64,000 bases of DNA, taken from assembly GCA_029931535.1 (NCBI GenBank), contig JAQPZY010001048.1, positions 332,001 through 396,000 on the forward strand. The letters are read 5' to 3'. The DNA is from Margaritifera margaritifera. Lineage: Eukaryota > Mollusca > Bivalvia > Unionida > Margaritiferidae. Below are positions 43,107 to 58,395 of this stretch, in pieces (the first letter of the stretch is position 1; the number at the start of each line of letters is the position of its first letter). Position numbers and translations under genes: made by a program. The notes below the pieces were generated by a model that was given only the letters and a program-made list of their open reading frames with translations, was not told the origin of the DNA and made no database searches.

Positions 43107-43742
43107 TCTCATTGTATAGTCTCGTATTGTGACACCTCCTAATTTGTAAGGTAGAGGGCTTGAACCCGAAAAGCATGAGCCTTGTGTTGATCGATTCACA
43201 CAGGAACTAAATCTGCAATTTGGTTTAAATTTACTTTGAGTTAGGCTTGAAAATGGGTTGGCTTGTTTGGTGATTGCTTGTCACAGTTAGACTGGCATTG
43301 GAGATCAAATGCGTAACTTTGCCTGCAAATGAACAGCCGCCATGGTATACGTATTTAAGTGTGTCTGCTACAGTAGTAAATATCTCAAAATCAAGATGTT
43401 TAAGGAGCGAGTAGAAATATGCACATTTGTTATAATACCAGTGAACTTTAAAGATGCACAAGATCCATACTGATTGTTTGAGCCGCTTTGTCACAGAAAA
43501 ATATTCAAGATAGCTCTTTACCGTCAAAAATGAAAGTAAAAAGCCTTCTTTGGGGTAGTGTTGGTTCAGTGTAAAAACTATCAGTTGTACAAGGAATTAA
43601 CCTGAATACCTGAATTAAAATCTGACGAGTACGCTTTCCTGCAAAATCATTGGTTAATTTGTATGTGTATCTTTATGTAAAAGTTCTCTCATTTCTCTGC
43701 AATCTGTTTGAGTCTGATGAAAATTCACCAAAACAACTGTCC
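43107..43742 (+). repeat. Diverged direct repeat, copy 1
   Basis: Aligns along its length with 45,300-45,935; shared blocks include TCTGCTACAGTAGTAAATAT, CCTGCAAATGAACA and GATGAAAATTCACCAAA. Non-coding on both strands. The copies are about 2.2 kb apart and visibly diverged, so either an old duplication or two members of a repeat family. Confidence 0.85.
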
Positions 43743-45299
43743 ACTGAGAACTTAAGAAATTGTGGCATTTTGTCAGTCTTCTGAAATCCCATTGACTGTA
43801 ACAAAAGTAATTTCCTCATTACTTCTGTATCCTGAATCTGACATATTAAGAGATTCTAAACACACACTTCCAATAGATATTCTAGTCATAACAAAATAGT
43901 AGAACGAGGAAGCTAACTCAATACGTCAGAGTTAAGTTGTGTCACTCTCACCCATTCCGCTAGTGAACTACTTAAACCCTTTTCAAGTTTCATACAGTGT
44001 GTTTTGCTATTGAATTATATTACTTGGTTATTCACTTTCTCAATATTTACAGTACATATTTTTATATTTTCATAATTAATTAATGATTAATTAAATTTCA
44101 TGCCTCTACATTCTTATCTACACAAACTGAAAAATTTGAAACCATATATTTCATCATATGTACAGACATTTAAGAAGTAATGACATATATATGCACCAGG
44201 AATCTAACACTTGGTGCAAAGCAGCAATTTCATTGCATTTTAAGTAAGAAAACAATCAAATTGGGCATGTGTACAATTTGGCTTGGACCAAAAACACCAG
44301 CATAGTACGGAATGATTCGTACACATTTCTGAGCAAGACGAATTTATAGCATATCGTCTACTGTGATTCTTGAGCTATCTTAATATGTTTATCTAAAACA
44401 ATTCGACATGTTTTCCATATTTGCCACACTAAAATGTGCACAGTCCCATTCATTGCTCAATAATATTACATGGTGTTGGAATGTTATGCATGTGGGGTTG
44501 AAAAGTCACAAACATATTTGATAATTTAAAAAAAAAATAATACTAACATTATCACCAGTCTGATAGTATCGGGCTGATTTGTTCTTGAAGTTATTGGGCT
44601 GCTTTTTTCTTGAAGTTCTCTTTGTCTTTTCCTTGTAGACCTGAAGGTCATGGATAGTACACCTGCTGAAGTAGTACTCCTAACTACAAGAACATCATAG
44701 ATTTCCTCAGGAGTCAGCCGCACAAGTTGCTATGGAGCTTTTACTGGCAGAGACGTATACGAATACAATTTATTTGAGTCTCAGACAGCACGGAATGAAG
44801 AATTTTCTTTCATAAGTTGTGTTAATGAGTGCAGTGAGTGATTGCTAATCAGTGTGTGTATACTGTGCTTCATGTGTATTATTTACACACTTTAGCATGC
44901 ATATTTTGCACAATTACTTTGAAATAACTAAAATCAATTTATATTTTTTATTAACTGTAATTTTAGATTGCTCAAAGAATTTTGCTACTTGTCTTGCATT
45001 ATGTAATTAACAGCACCATGCACTAACATAGCAGGGTTTATCAACTATGAAACTTGGTGAAACTAACATGTGAGAAAGGTAATTTTAGGTTTAAGTGGGG
45101 AGGATAAAAGATAAAGTGTGATGGTGTCTTGGTTGCTCCTGGTGATATACTATGGATCATTGGGGAATGCAGTAAATTATAGCAAACAAACCATTCGGAG
45201 ATTTAAACTATTTTTAGGACGGCATTTTATTTCAAATTCCCCAAAGTTTTGGAACTGAGTCTTTTTCCCACTTGTCACACTTGTATGTAAATTCTTAAG
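43743..45299. other. No gene seen
   Basis: Spacer between the two direct-repeat copies; no frame above 65 codons. Confidence 0.55.
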
Positions 45300-45935
45300 G
45301 TCTCACTGTATAGTTGCTTATTTTGACACCCCACCCAATTTTTTAAGGTAGTGGGAATGAGCCTGGAAATCATGAGCCTTGCGTTTATAAATTCACATTG
45401 AAGCTACATCTGCAATTCGGTTTACATTTACTTTGAATATGACAATGGGTTGACTTGTTTGGTGACTGCCTGTCACAGTTGGACTATCATTGTAGATCAA
45501 ATACGTAACGTGGCCTGCAAATGAACAACCGCTTTTGTATATGTATATATGTATGTCTGCTACAGTAGTAAATATCTCAAAAACGAGATGTTTAAAGGTT
45601 GATTAAAAGCATGCCGATTTGTTATAATACCACTGAACTTAAAGATGCACAAGGCCCATACTGATTGTTTGCGCCGCCTTGTCACGGGCAAATATTTAAA
45701 ATAGCTCTTTACTGTCAAATAACCAACGTAAAAAAGAGTGATTGTGGGTAGTGTTGGTTCAGTGTAAAAGCTATCAGTTCCACAAGGAATTAACCTGAAT
45801 AAATCAATTGCAATATGACAAGCATGCTTTCCGAAAAAGTCATTGGTTAGTTTGTATTTGTATCTTTAATGCAGAATTATTCTCATTGTTCTGCAATCTG
45901 TCGTAGTCCGATGAAAATTCACCAAACCAACTGTC
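45300..45935 (+). repeat. Diverged direct repeat, copy 2
   Basis: Partner of 43,107-43,742, same orientation. Confidence 0.85.
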
Positions 45936-46193
45936 AGGTGAGACCTTATGTGTAAATTCCTTGATACTAAGAATACACACAGAACTACGTCAAAATATGG
46001 ATAAGGAAACGGAACTAATTCCTCATATTATCAAAATCTAGGTATAATTTTCATGTTCCCATATATATATATATATATATATTTTTTTTTTTCTTTGAGA
46101 GCTGCCATGTGATTTTGGTGTCTGATAATTAAAGCTGACGAAAAAGATGAGAATTACAACAGTACAATAGTAACAGACCGATGATGATGATGA

Positions 46194-46260
<67 letters not shown>

Positions 46261-47878
46261 TGTAACTTAGGACTCACATTAAATAAAAAACGAAATAAGG
46301 CAATTTGTTTGTTTGGGGGGGTATGTTTTTTTTGGGGTTGTGGGGGTGGGGTGGTGGGGAGTATAATATAATACTCTTTAAAAAGATAAAGACCAGAGTA
46401 TGTAGCCGGTTAGCTCTGTGTCACATATGCAGTCCGACGTGAACAAATACATGTTTAATTATTAGTATATCTGTCGTTTTATTTTCAATTTAGTAAAATC
46501 ACCCCAAACATAATTCTTTTGACAAATTAAGATGTGTCATGTACAGATTACAATTAGATATGCCATACCACGACTTCTGTAAATATTAAAATAATGATAA
46601 CCGAAATGAAAATTTCCATTCCCATCTTCTTTATCTGTACTGAAGCTTTCAGAATAAAGCTAACTTTCCTGCAAAGAACAATGTATAGAGTTAATCTCAT
46701 GATATGATTTTGTGTCTCTTTTAGTGAATAATTGTAAATAGAGTTGGAATAAAATGCACTGCAGCGACACCACTATTCGCATCTTTTATAACGAAGATGT
46801 TGTCTTGGACCCAATCAGCCTCCCACCCATACGCCCAAAACCACCATATGAACACAGCGCATTTTTATCATTTGGACCCGTACAGAATTGTGTGTCGATA
46901 TTGCATTTAATACTATTGTGAAACTTCATCAACAACGTATTTATACGCCCTCTACTCAAACTTGACAATCAGTATGGCTTGCGTAAGATGAAAATAGTGT
47001 TAATTAGCTGAATAAAATCACGCTTGTTGTGCTGGTTAAACTTGAGTTTAGGATGTAATGCAACTTGCAAAAAATGCTCTTTGGATAACGATTGTATCAG
47101 ATATATTTAAAGCTACTATATCACCTTAATTAATTTTCACTAATATATATGACATTCAAATTATACTCATCACTTTCAGTGACTATTAATATTAGCGACT
47201 GTCATGTATTGAATGCTTATTCTCAGTGAATGAAGAAGAGACAAGTAAATATATCTCACATTTGGATGTGTGTTTTGACACATCGAGCTTTTCTGTGATA
47301 TGAGAAGAGAAAAATAGTTTCAAGGGTTCCTTTACCATTCCTTTACTTGCAAGTTGTGACTAAAAAAAAAATAAAAACGTTCGTGCTTTGTTCTATATCC
47401 AGCTGCACTCGTGGAAGCAGAAATCCATTATTCTCCAGAACTGTACACTAGTTTACGTTTCTCTGCTGTCGAAATTGCATTACGGTGCACGAACCGTTGT
47501 TTCAACGTTTGAGGAGTAGTGGATACAATTTTCCGTTATACTTTGTACTAAACAGAATAACAACGTCCGCATGAACTCATGACAAAATTTGATTCATTTG
47601 GTATACTGTAAACATACTTACGTTTTCCATAGGAAGAGATAGCAGGATGTTGATTCTTGCCTTGTTATTTTAAAGGAACCAGCGTTAACTTTTTTCAAGT
47701 CTGCCATTCAGTTACAGACACGATATAATGAGAATGATATGTTTCTACACACAATTAACTCAGACTTTTAACGGTTGAAAGTATTCGTCTTTAGCATGAA
47801 TACACCGTACAAACGATCATACAACTCTGGTTCAAAAATAGATATATCATACTTTGGTATATAATACGGATCACAAGA
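45936..47878. other. No gene seen; (TA)n at 46,198-46,257
   Basis: Contains short TA runs (46,062-46,082 and 46,198-46,257) and a G-rich patch near 46,315-46,360, otherwise unremarkable AT-rich DNA. Confidence 0.55.
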
Positions 47879-48665
47879 ATGAGTAAAATGACAGTGCATG
47901 CAGGTGATGTCAGGGAATCCTACAATTACATTACACCAGGCAGAGTAAAATCACATTATTACTATGTGGTACAAGTCGGTGATGTCAGGGAATCCTACAA
48001 GTATAGTACACCAGACAGGATAAACACACATTACTACTCCATGTTAAATGTATGTGATGCCAGATAATCCTACACTTACACAACACCAGGCAGAGTAAGA
48101 TCACATTGCTACTACGTGGTACAGGTGATGTCAAGGAACCATACAATTACAGCACACCAGGCAGGGAAAAAACAAATTACTACTATTTGGTACATGTAGG
48201 TGATTTCAGAGAATCCTTCAATCACAATACACCAGGCAGAACAAAATCACATTACTACTACCCGGTACATGTAGGAGATGTCAGGGTATCCCATAGTTAC
48301 AGTACAGCAAAAAAGACAAAACGTGTTTAAATTGATCTCTTAAAGCTCCCCAGTCACATTACTACTATGTGGTACATGTAGTCGATGTCAGGGAATCCTA
48401 CAATTACGGTACGTCAGGCAGAGTAGACTCACATTACTACTACATGGTACATGTAGGTGATGTCAGGGAATCCTACATTTACAGTACTGCAGGCAGACTA
48501 AACTCACATTACTATTATACTAGATGGTACATGTATGTGATGACAGGGAATCATACAATTACAGTACACCAGGCAGAGGAAACTCACATTACTACTATAC
48601 TAGATGGTACATGCGGGCGATGTCAGGGAATCATACAATTACAGTACACCAGGCAAGGCAAAGTG
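47879..48665 (+). repeat. Minisatellite, about 75-bp unit, about 10 copies
   Basis: Units begin near GTGATGTCAGGGAATCC and run through CACCAGGCAGAGTAAA and TCACATTACTACTA. Starts are visible at 47,904, 47,979, 48,054, 48,125, 48,200 and 48,275, then after a 40-base interruption at 48,382, 48,457 and further to 48,616. The open frames here (47,879-48,794) are products of the 75-base period, a multiple of three, and not genes. Confidence 0.93.
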
Positions 48666-48689
48666 TGTTTAGACTTATCTCGTAAAGCT

Positions 48690-49590
<901 letters not shown>

Positions 49591-49599
49591 CCAATATTC

Positions 49600-49912
49600 C
49601 AATAATGTGGGCATCTAAATAGATGGGTGATCTAGTTAATATACGTTTATAACTTTAAAACACTTATGTACGTCACTTTCCACAGGGAAAGATCCAAGGC
49701 ATGGTTGCTGCAACTTGTGATTTGTAGAGATGAATAGGGCATAGGGGAATTAACTCAATCAATTGTCGATTCACCCGTAGACCTATCCAATAATAAAGCT
49801 TCCATGGATAGGCTGGATCTAGAAGTCACTTTAGCAATTCAAATTGCCTACCAATAATGTGAACATCTAAATAGATGGGTGATCTAGTTTATATAAACTT
49901 TAAAATCGCTCT
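49600..49912 (+). repeat. Pair of short direct repeats
   Basis: CCAATAATGTG..CATCTAAATAGATGGGTGATCTAGTTTATAT occurs near 49,600 and 49,851, about 60 bases each. Confidence 0.75.
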
Positions 49913-52569
49913 GTTATGATGATAAACTTGGTAGGTTCAAGGCATGTGGCAAGAAAGTATATGATATCTGCAAGCACATGTTAAGCATTAAGAAATGGGG
50001 TTCCCACCATCCTTTAATGGCCTGAGGTTAGCCCTTAACATAAATCTCATATTTATTTTTTCTGTATCAGCAATCATGTTGAACTATCTTTTGCTCATAT
50101 AAACATATCAGGAACAATCGACTGCATTTTCGGAAGATTCATTAACTTGGAACATTCATTCATTCGGAACACTTTGTATTAACTTCCGGATCATCAACCT
50201 TACATTTACAAAGGGAATTAAGATAATTACTATTATAACTATTCCTCGTGCATTAGCAGATTCATCTAGTCACTAAAAGTTTAAAGGTATTTCATACTAA
50301 TCATTTTTAACATTTATTAGTTCTGATGAATTTAAGAAAGGATTACTATTGGTTTTGTTAACTGTCTTTTTCTACTCATTAAATATTGGCCTTTGCTATG
50401 GGCTTTGCATATTCTCAGGATATTGTTTCTTAATTTCCTCATACTGTCTATTTACAGAAATTACAGCACCTTAGATCTGTTCTGAAGAAACTTCCATGGG
50501 AAAAGGAGTCAAAAGAGGAAGCAGAGAAAGTAATCTCAAAAGAATGTATTAGCTCAGATTAGAGCAAATATTATGAGGAAGAAGACAGGATAGTGGTGGA
50601 ACAATATAAAATTAAAAAGCTACCCTGTCTTAAGAAGAAGGTTGTAGGGGTCCAAAGAAAGATGAGAGAACATTATGAGATATGTTTGCCCTTGAACAAG
50701 AGGCAACTGATTCAGCCCCGTTTTCCATAAATAGATAACCTGGTTTGATTTGTGTTGTGTTATAGTAATTTTTCAATTTGTTTTACTCTTTTACAGTTTT
50801 TGAAACTGATTTTTGTCCCGCACCTTTTCAAAGAAAGGTGAGGAATATAGTATTCATGTTTCCTTCCATACATCACTTTTATCCTTCCGTTCTATACCTT
50901 TAAGGCCATTTATGACTAGCGGGGAAAACTTTGGGTACTTTTACATCATCACTAGAATGAATGTCACGTTTTTCAATGGGGGTACTATCTTCACGATGAA
51001 GGTCATTGCTTAATATATTATCTTTTTCATCACACTTTCCCTTCAGCTATAATTTTAAAACTATTTGAGATTAAGCAATAAAACTTTGCATACCAGTACT
51101 TATGCAACATTTGAAAGTTGACTGAGATCAAGGGACGCAACTTTGGTATACATATTCGTCATCATTAGGAGATGCATTTTGTACCACAGTGGGGTTCTTC
51201 TCTTCAAAGTCAGTGTTATTGTATTGTATGTTGAATATTTCTAAGACACTTTCCCTGTTGCTCTTCAACTTTAGAGCCATTTAAGATGAGGGAATGAACT
51301 TTGTATATAAAAGATATCTACAGTGTTTGAGTAAACATGAGAAAGTATTTCACTCGTGAAATGAAAACTTTGCGTTGTCATGATTAGCAAAGCAAACTTC
51401 AAGGGCAAACTTGTTTCACAATGATCCCTAAGTCTTCTTTTTAATATATGGTTTTGAAGTAAACAAGTGTCAATTTACGAGGATTTTTTTCCCATTCTGT
51501 GCCAATGCGATTAACAGCTTCATTACAACGTCGATACAAAATAATTTAAGAAATTTTACCCTAATTTAAAACTGACTTTTTATAGATTTAGCTCCTACAT
51601 GTGTTTTAAATTGTGTATTTCGTCATAGTAAAGACTGTTTTCATTGGAAAATAAAGATTTCTTTTTATTAACACTTTCGTACCCATATTGATGCAGGAAA
51701 CATTGTTGGGGTGGGTGTACTGTAGAATCATCTCAGAGTTGTTGTATCTGACAGACGTCAGAGCATAAAATCTTTAAACAAAAGATTTTTGTAATTACAA
51801 GTTTACAGAGTAGGATTTTGGTTCGTCATTTTGTTTATTTCAGCATTCAGAGGTGAATTCTGTGGCCTTGACAAGCTTGTAGTCTTGTCTGGAAACAGCT
51901 GCTGTACTTACATCTCCGTCATTTTCAAACACAATTATCAATGTAGTGAGAGATAAAATGACAAATTAAACAATTTTACTATTATATTTAGTCAAGAGTT
52001 TTTATCACTCGAAGATATGTAGCGTTGCATGTTTGAGTTATTATCCTGAACGTCAAGGTCATTATTTGCAGATTTATTTTCTTACTGCTATATATGATAT
52101 AAGCTGTTTGAGGTACAGTCATGAAGCATGGTACACTTGTGCTTCTCAAGTTGATGGCATTATTTTCAAGATCAAGGGCACGGATCAATTTATCACCCCT
52201 TGTCTGCAGTTTTCCTCTAATGCTCTTTGTGATAATTGGTTACTTCCATGTGTGTCCAGTAACTTGACAGCACTGTATTAAAGGTCACACAGTTCGTCAT
52301 TGTGAACTTTTGTGGCTTCAAAATGGTAGGCGGGGCATAACAATTTACTGAATTTGCTTGCTTAATCGTGTTTTTTACTTGAAAGTTATTATATGTATCC
52401 ACACATTATGCATATCCAACTACAGTACAAGAGGAATATTTGCAGGTGCCTAATGTTGCAGCAGTTCATGGTCTATTCCCTTGAAATCATTGGTAGAGCA
52501 AATAACCTAGCCTCAAATAACTGGCAAATAATTGCTCGCCTGGTTCGGGATATCTCTGCCTACCCGGTC
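49913..52569. other. No gene seen; faint degenerate repeats
   Basis: 50,860-51,330 holds related stretches (AA.CTTTG.{2,4}TAC, CACTTTCCCT, ATTTAAGAT/ATTTGAGAT) that look like an old tandem repeat. No coding signal. Confidence 0.45.
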
Positions 52570-52750
52570 ACATGTTAGCTCAGTTGCTATCATGTTGAAC
52601 TCAAAATCCAAGGGTTTCAGGTTCAATACCCGCCCGTGCCAGCCTAGGTTGGCCGCTTCGGTGTTATGTTCAAAAGGGCACTCAGCTCGCATTTCCACAG
52701 CATGATACAGCCAACAGTGTGTTAAAAGTGCCATTAAAGACCAATGAACA
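52570..52750 (+). mobile_element. tRNA-derived SINE
   Basis: TTAGCTCAGTTGCTA at 52,575 fits an RNA polymerase III A box region, and GGTTCAATACC (52,620-52,630) fits a B box, at about the normal tRNA spacing. The sequence then departs from tRNA (CCAGCCTAGGTTGGCCGC) and ends near TGCCATTAAAGACCAATGAAC. This A box, B box and unrelated tail is the usual SINE plan. Family not identified. Confidence 0.7.
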
Positions 52751-53596
52751 ACCTTGTAACATGACCAAAGTTTTCTGGGACTTGAGCAACATTTGTTAAC
52801 CTAATGACGTGCCAGTTTCCATCTTAATTTTCAAACTCTTTTCTGCCATTCAGACCAACAATTGAACAGAATTGAGAGCTGTCAGCAAAGAATGCAATGT
52901 TGTAAAGAATAACATCTTGAAGGGCAGAAGTGTAGAACTTGTTGATATTTCAGCGCGAATTGACAAAAGTCGAGTCAAGTCAGAGAAACTACATCAGAAT
53001 GTCACGAAAATAATTTGCTGTAAGTCATTATGGTGATAAGAAAGTTGAGTGTCAAGGTCACAGATCATTTTTACCTTCTTTGTAATTTTTTCTCTCCTGT
53101 CTTTTGAGATAGGACACTGAAACTTGTTTACTTTCTATGTCTGCTCAGTAACTTTACAACTCGGCCTTAAAAGTCATAGACTTAATTATTGTAGACTTGT
53201 ATGACTTTGCCATGTTAAGTAGGGGACAATAATTCACTGAATTTGCTTGTTTCTTCTGTGCTTCGTTACAAACATAAAGCTAGTTTGGTATATGTGGCCC
53301 TTTCCCAGAATCAGTTTCAGACTCTTTTCAATTTGCATGCTTGAGAACTAGTATCATTGAGGCAATTTGTCTTTTCATTTCAAACAAGAATGTCTATCAC
53401 CATATTTTGTACTTTTCCCCCATAATTGTTAACCTTGCCATCAATGTATTGTTGTATTGTTGAATATAGCAGATCATATTCATGCTTAAAAACAGAAGAG
53501 GTAATTTGTAATAACTTGTGTCACATCCAGAAAAAAAATAAATGTATACAAAAGTGTACACAAGTTGCTGTGCTCAATATATTGGGGAGTTGTTAG

Positions 53597-53655
<59 letters not shown>

Positions 53656-56600
53656 GTCAAGTATGCACAAGTTTTAAAAATATGCCTCATGTGTCAAATA
53701 CAATTTTAAAATGTATTTAAGTCCTAAAATATACTTAAGCTTTGATATATATATACCTACCTTGAATATATTTAGATGTTAGACATGTATATATCTCAAA
53801 GGTCCTGAACTACCAAGTTGTGTCATACATTCTCTAGAGGAAGTAATCCAGGACAAACATTGCACACATCTTAAAGTTCCAAATTTATTTACGCTATCTA
53901 GTCAGAAATTAAAAATTTAGATAAGATGTAGTAATAATATACATAAGGATACAATTACATTTTCTTGATGCTTTTGTATCATTTTTGATGTACAGTGGAA
54001 CCCTTTTACAACGATTAATAGAAGTGTCTAATATAGAACATTGTTATTTTTTGTAATATTGTTTAGATAATCAGTGCAGTTTTATTGGGCTCACCTTGGT
54101 GGTAGGACAACATGACATCCCATAGGATGGTGTGTCCATCCGTACGCACCTATGATTTACCTAGGTAATTTAATTTAATTTTATTTCAATACCATTTTAC
54201 CACAGCAACTTGAGATTTAAATCTAGATTCAGTATGCACCTTTCCAGCTAAATAAATGCCCTCATTATTGAAACTGACTGAACAAGCAAGCCTTGGTCAA
54301 CTTCGTGAATATAATTGTTTTAAATGTGTGGTATTTTGCTATTTAGTGTAAAATTTTGTCATCACATTTGTGCAAATTCTGCTTGAGGATGACAAATTAA
54401 ATTTGATATGGATCATTGTTTGCATATGTACATGATTTTACTAGATGCTCATGCCACCAAAGCAATATATTTATTTCTTTATAAATTTGTGAATTTGTTT
54501 GTACTTTGTCCTTTAATTTTTGGTGAAAACCTTGTAGGAACAATGACTAAAAAAAAGACTCGACATACACAAATTAAATCTGATAGGCTTGCATTTATAG
54601 ATAAGTTGATGATCTAATATATTTTTATCCCAACTAAAGCGATTCTATTTTTTTTTTCATTTTTAAACTCTTTGCACTTATAATGTATTTGGATGCAATG
54701 GGGAATACACGTTTTATAGGCATCAGTTTAGTTTCCGTTGCAAGCCTAAAAGTTACCTTTTTGCCATATGCCATGAATATTTTTTTCAAATCAAATTTGT
54801 ATTTGCAAATGACTTAATTTCTTTTCATAGTGTTTTCCTATATTCATTGCCAGAAATGTAGGAATGCACTATATTATTTTAGTACAAATGTTTGTATGCT
54901 CGCCATTTTATGCACAATAACTTGAGTTGTCCAGCATATATAGTTACCAAACTTTGTTGATGACTTGCGGTTCCTGTAAGGAAGTACCCTATCGATGTTT
55001 GGGTCACAAGTCAATGTCACTGAGTGTGAAAGAATAAAAGTGTTTTCTGCACAATGACTTTAGTTCTCCACCATCTAGTTACCAAACTTTGGGGGAGGCT
55101 TGCGTTTGGAATGAGGAAGATCCCTTTCGATTTTGGGGTCAAAAGATAAATGTGACTAACTGAAAGAAGGACGAAGGTTTCTGCAAATTAGAATTAGTTT
55201 AGCACGACAGACCCGGAGCAAACTGTGTGAATGGCCGGCACTTGTGACAAGAAAGTAGCCTGTGTATTGTGGAATCAAAAGGTCAAATTTATATACATAG
55301 AAGATTGTTAAACATGGAGCAGGTGTATAGTGTACTGTTTATGATAGTCTTGTAGATTTCATGGTGGGAACAAACCACAAATTTAAAGACCCATTGAACA
55401 GTAAACCTGTGGAAATAAAATTCTTTTTCAAACCAAAAACTGGAATACCTTTAAAAATGTCATTTTTGTACAGAAACATGAAAGCTGATAACTATGAAAT
55501 ACAATTTATTCACAGTAAATAATTACTAGCTGTGTGCGGTGTTACCGGTTTATGACTATATTTGTTTCCAGTGGTACGTACTGCGGAACTTTTTCAATGT
55601 ACCATTACTTTGGCAATTTCTGTCATAATGGAATGTACGGAAATTCCTGAGTAATCTTGTTAAAAATGTAATGACATTAATATAATGTTTTAAATTTTCA
55701 TGGCAAAATAATACAAAAATATGACTATTATGATAATTATTTTACAAAAACAGTTGCAGTCACAAATTTATTTTGAATCCCAGAAACAAAGTTATATTTA
55801 TGATCCTTTAATAACATGTTTGACACGTGTCACATGGTGGACAAATGTTATGTTGTGAAAGATAATTGGGTCAAATCCAACTTTTGGAAAAGTTTCGGAT
55901 TGAAAACAAAATATCCTTTTTTTAGTTATTTGCTAACGTATGTCAATGTGTTAAGTGCGCAGGTTCTTTTATAAGACTGCGTATCATCCAACGCTTTTTA
56001 GGAGAGCGGTCGTTTTATGTTTGAATTTTACTTAATTTCTCAAGTCCACTACATTGTTTCGGGTTTGTTGAGTAAGTGGTTTTGATATTTAATGGCCCTC
56101 CCTGTTAAATATCTTGCCCGGTGTCGGCATCGCTCTCAAAGTTTCCCTGATTATTATGTAAATAGTGAAGCTAGTAAATTGTAGGCTTCAGTGACAACAC
56201 TTCCTATTTTATCAACAAGCTCTCTATTGTCAGCACAATGTATTTCACAGTGTGTCAGTTATAATGTAAATTGAATGATTCCACTTTAGTTACAGCTTTC
56301 AGATTACTACCTACACAACAATTAACATACACATAGCAAATTCATCTACTATAAGGTACTGACCATATAATTTTGGCGGGCCGGGAATTGAGATTTTCTT
56401 TTGAGCTGAGATATTGTATTTTATTTCATCTCAAAATAATTTTTTTCTCAAATAATATAATGGATATAATATGGTGTTATTTTGCTATAAATCAGTGCAA
56501 GATATTTTTCCAGCTACTCACAGACTGGCATTAAATTGATGTTCCCTAATATAATTGCGATATACTGTGGTACGTATAGCGGTATGTTCAGAAATACCGT

Positions 56601-57507
56601 GGTATAAAATTTTCCGTGGTAATAAGCTCTAATAAGTAATGTTTTAATTTAAGGACTTTAAAAATTGATTTCAGATTTTAATCATTTTTAGTAACTATTG
56701 TCATTTTTTCTGACAGTATTAGATAACATAATTCAGGACTGTTTTATTTGTTTGGTAACTCAGTGTAAATACACTTACAGCAGCTCATTGATATAATAGG
56801 GAACTAAATATTAGGTATTATCTTATTTAGAAAGTTTCATGTTTTAAAGAACATATTTTGTATAATTTATTTTTTTGGGTCACCTTATATTAAACATGTA
56901 ATAAACATTCCTATGTCCAAATGCTCTTCTCTTGATTTTCCTATAATTCCATATGAAATAAAACAGATGTTGAAAATAAATGATCCTGCCCCATCAGCAG
57001 ATTATGCATACATGCTTTTGCATTCATGGTCAGAGTGTGTGTGTGTCTGTATACGTTTAAAACTTGAGCATGTATGATGTATGAGGAAATTTGACAAGCA
57101 TGCATGTAATTCAGACAGTTTAATTGTCAGAATTATAATAAACATTACCTAGGACAGGTGTGAAGGTCAAGTACAATAGTTATGTCCTGTCATATATAGT
57201 GACCTGTCTTTCAAAAGATAAAAGACTGATGTGGTAAAGGGAAGTATAAATGCCAGTTATAATTCTAATTTTTTTCAGTGAAAAACTCTTTAAGCTGCCT
57301 AGATTAGACTATGACCACATGAAAGACAAAATTTCTGAACATGTTTGTTCCTATTTGAAAGCAACCAGCTGAACTTTACATCACATATTCTAATACATTT
57401 TATTACTTTCCCAGCGTGTGATTGGAAGTTGTTTCCTAGCTAAGTACATATTTTTACGAACATTTATACATCTTTGTGCCATATTATAGCATATTACTGT
57501 ACTATCC
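52751..57507. other. No gene seen; simple and degenerate repeats
   Basis: (TA)n at 53,601-53,653. 54,905-55,190 holds two related units about 140 bases apart, each with GCACAAT.ACTT.AGTT and TAGTTACCAAACTTTG. 53,020-53,300 shares blocks such as AATTCACTGAATTTGCTTG with 52,280-52,370 in loose form. Nothing coding. Confidence 0.5.
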
Positions 57508-58257
57508 TGTTACGACTCTATGGTCTAAGAAAAATGTAACAGAAAGAAAGTGAAACCAACAAATCAAGTAAAAATCAACAAGCAATTTATTACTAGATAA
57601 TTAAAATGAAAAATCAAAAAGTCACTTACAGTAATGTGTTGTGAAATCCTAATAATCCAATAAGAATGATTGTTCTAATCACAAGTCCTAAATATAGAAT
57701 GTTTAGAATTCACGGCTGTGTCCTTGAATGTTATGATGTGCTAATGGTCTCCAAAGTCCTGATGTACTAGAAATCTTGATGTGCTGATGTCAAAATGAAA
57801 TATTCCAAAATCTCTGAATAAGTTCACATAAATTCCAAAATCATCAATTAAAAATCCAAAATCCAAAAGTTTATGAGCACTGTTATAATCCAATGAATAT
57901 TTAAAATAATTCCTCTCTTAGAATTTGGAATGAATTTTCACAACTGTAATAGCTCTTTACAAGACTGATGGTAATGTCAAAACTGAAAAAATGTCCACCA
58001 AACATGGTATATATAAAGACTGGTCACACGACAGAATGTTCTAGAATATGAGTCATCTTATGGAATTTTTACTTGTAAACAAAAATCAATCTTGACCTTC
58101 AAATTGAGAAAACATATTGATCAAAACAACCTAATTCAAGGACACTAGTTAAACATGCTTTTCCTGATAACATTAAGATTCAAGCAAATATTAAAGTGAA
58201 GAAACATTTACAATTTCCTAAAATATCTACAATATTATATAAACATCATACATAACA
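57508..58257 (-). repeat. LTR, minus orientation (750 bp)
   Basis: Read on the minus strand it begins TGTTATGTATGATG (at 58,257) and ends GAGTCGTAACA (at 57,508), so it has TG...CA ends. It is the reverse complement of the LTR starting at 63,345 and gives the complete LTR length. The purine-rich tract lies just inside at 58,258-58,268. Confidence 0.93.
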
Positions 58258-58395
58258 CCTCCCCTCATAAAGAAAAAGAAAGATTTATATAATAAAGCTT
58301 TCTATAGAATATACATCTAATACTACAATAACCAAAAATACATAAGAACATGTTTTATGATACTGGACTTAATTACATCAAGCAATATTACATTT

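Noticed and set aside
46183..46260. (GAT)n(TA)n run considered as a regulatory or structural site
   Set aside because: Ordinary microsatellite, one of many in the window.
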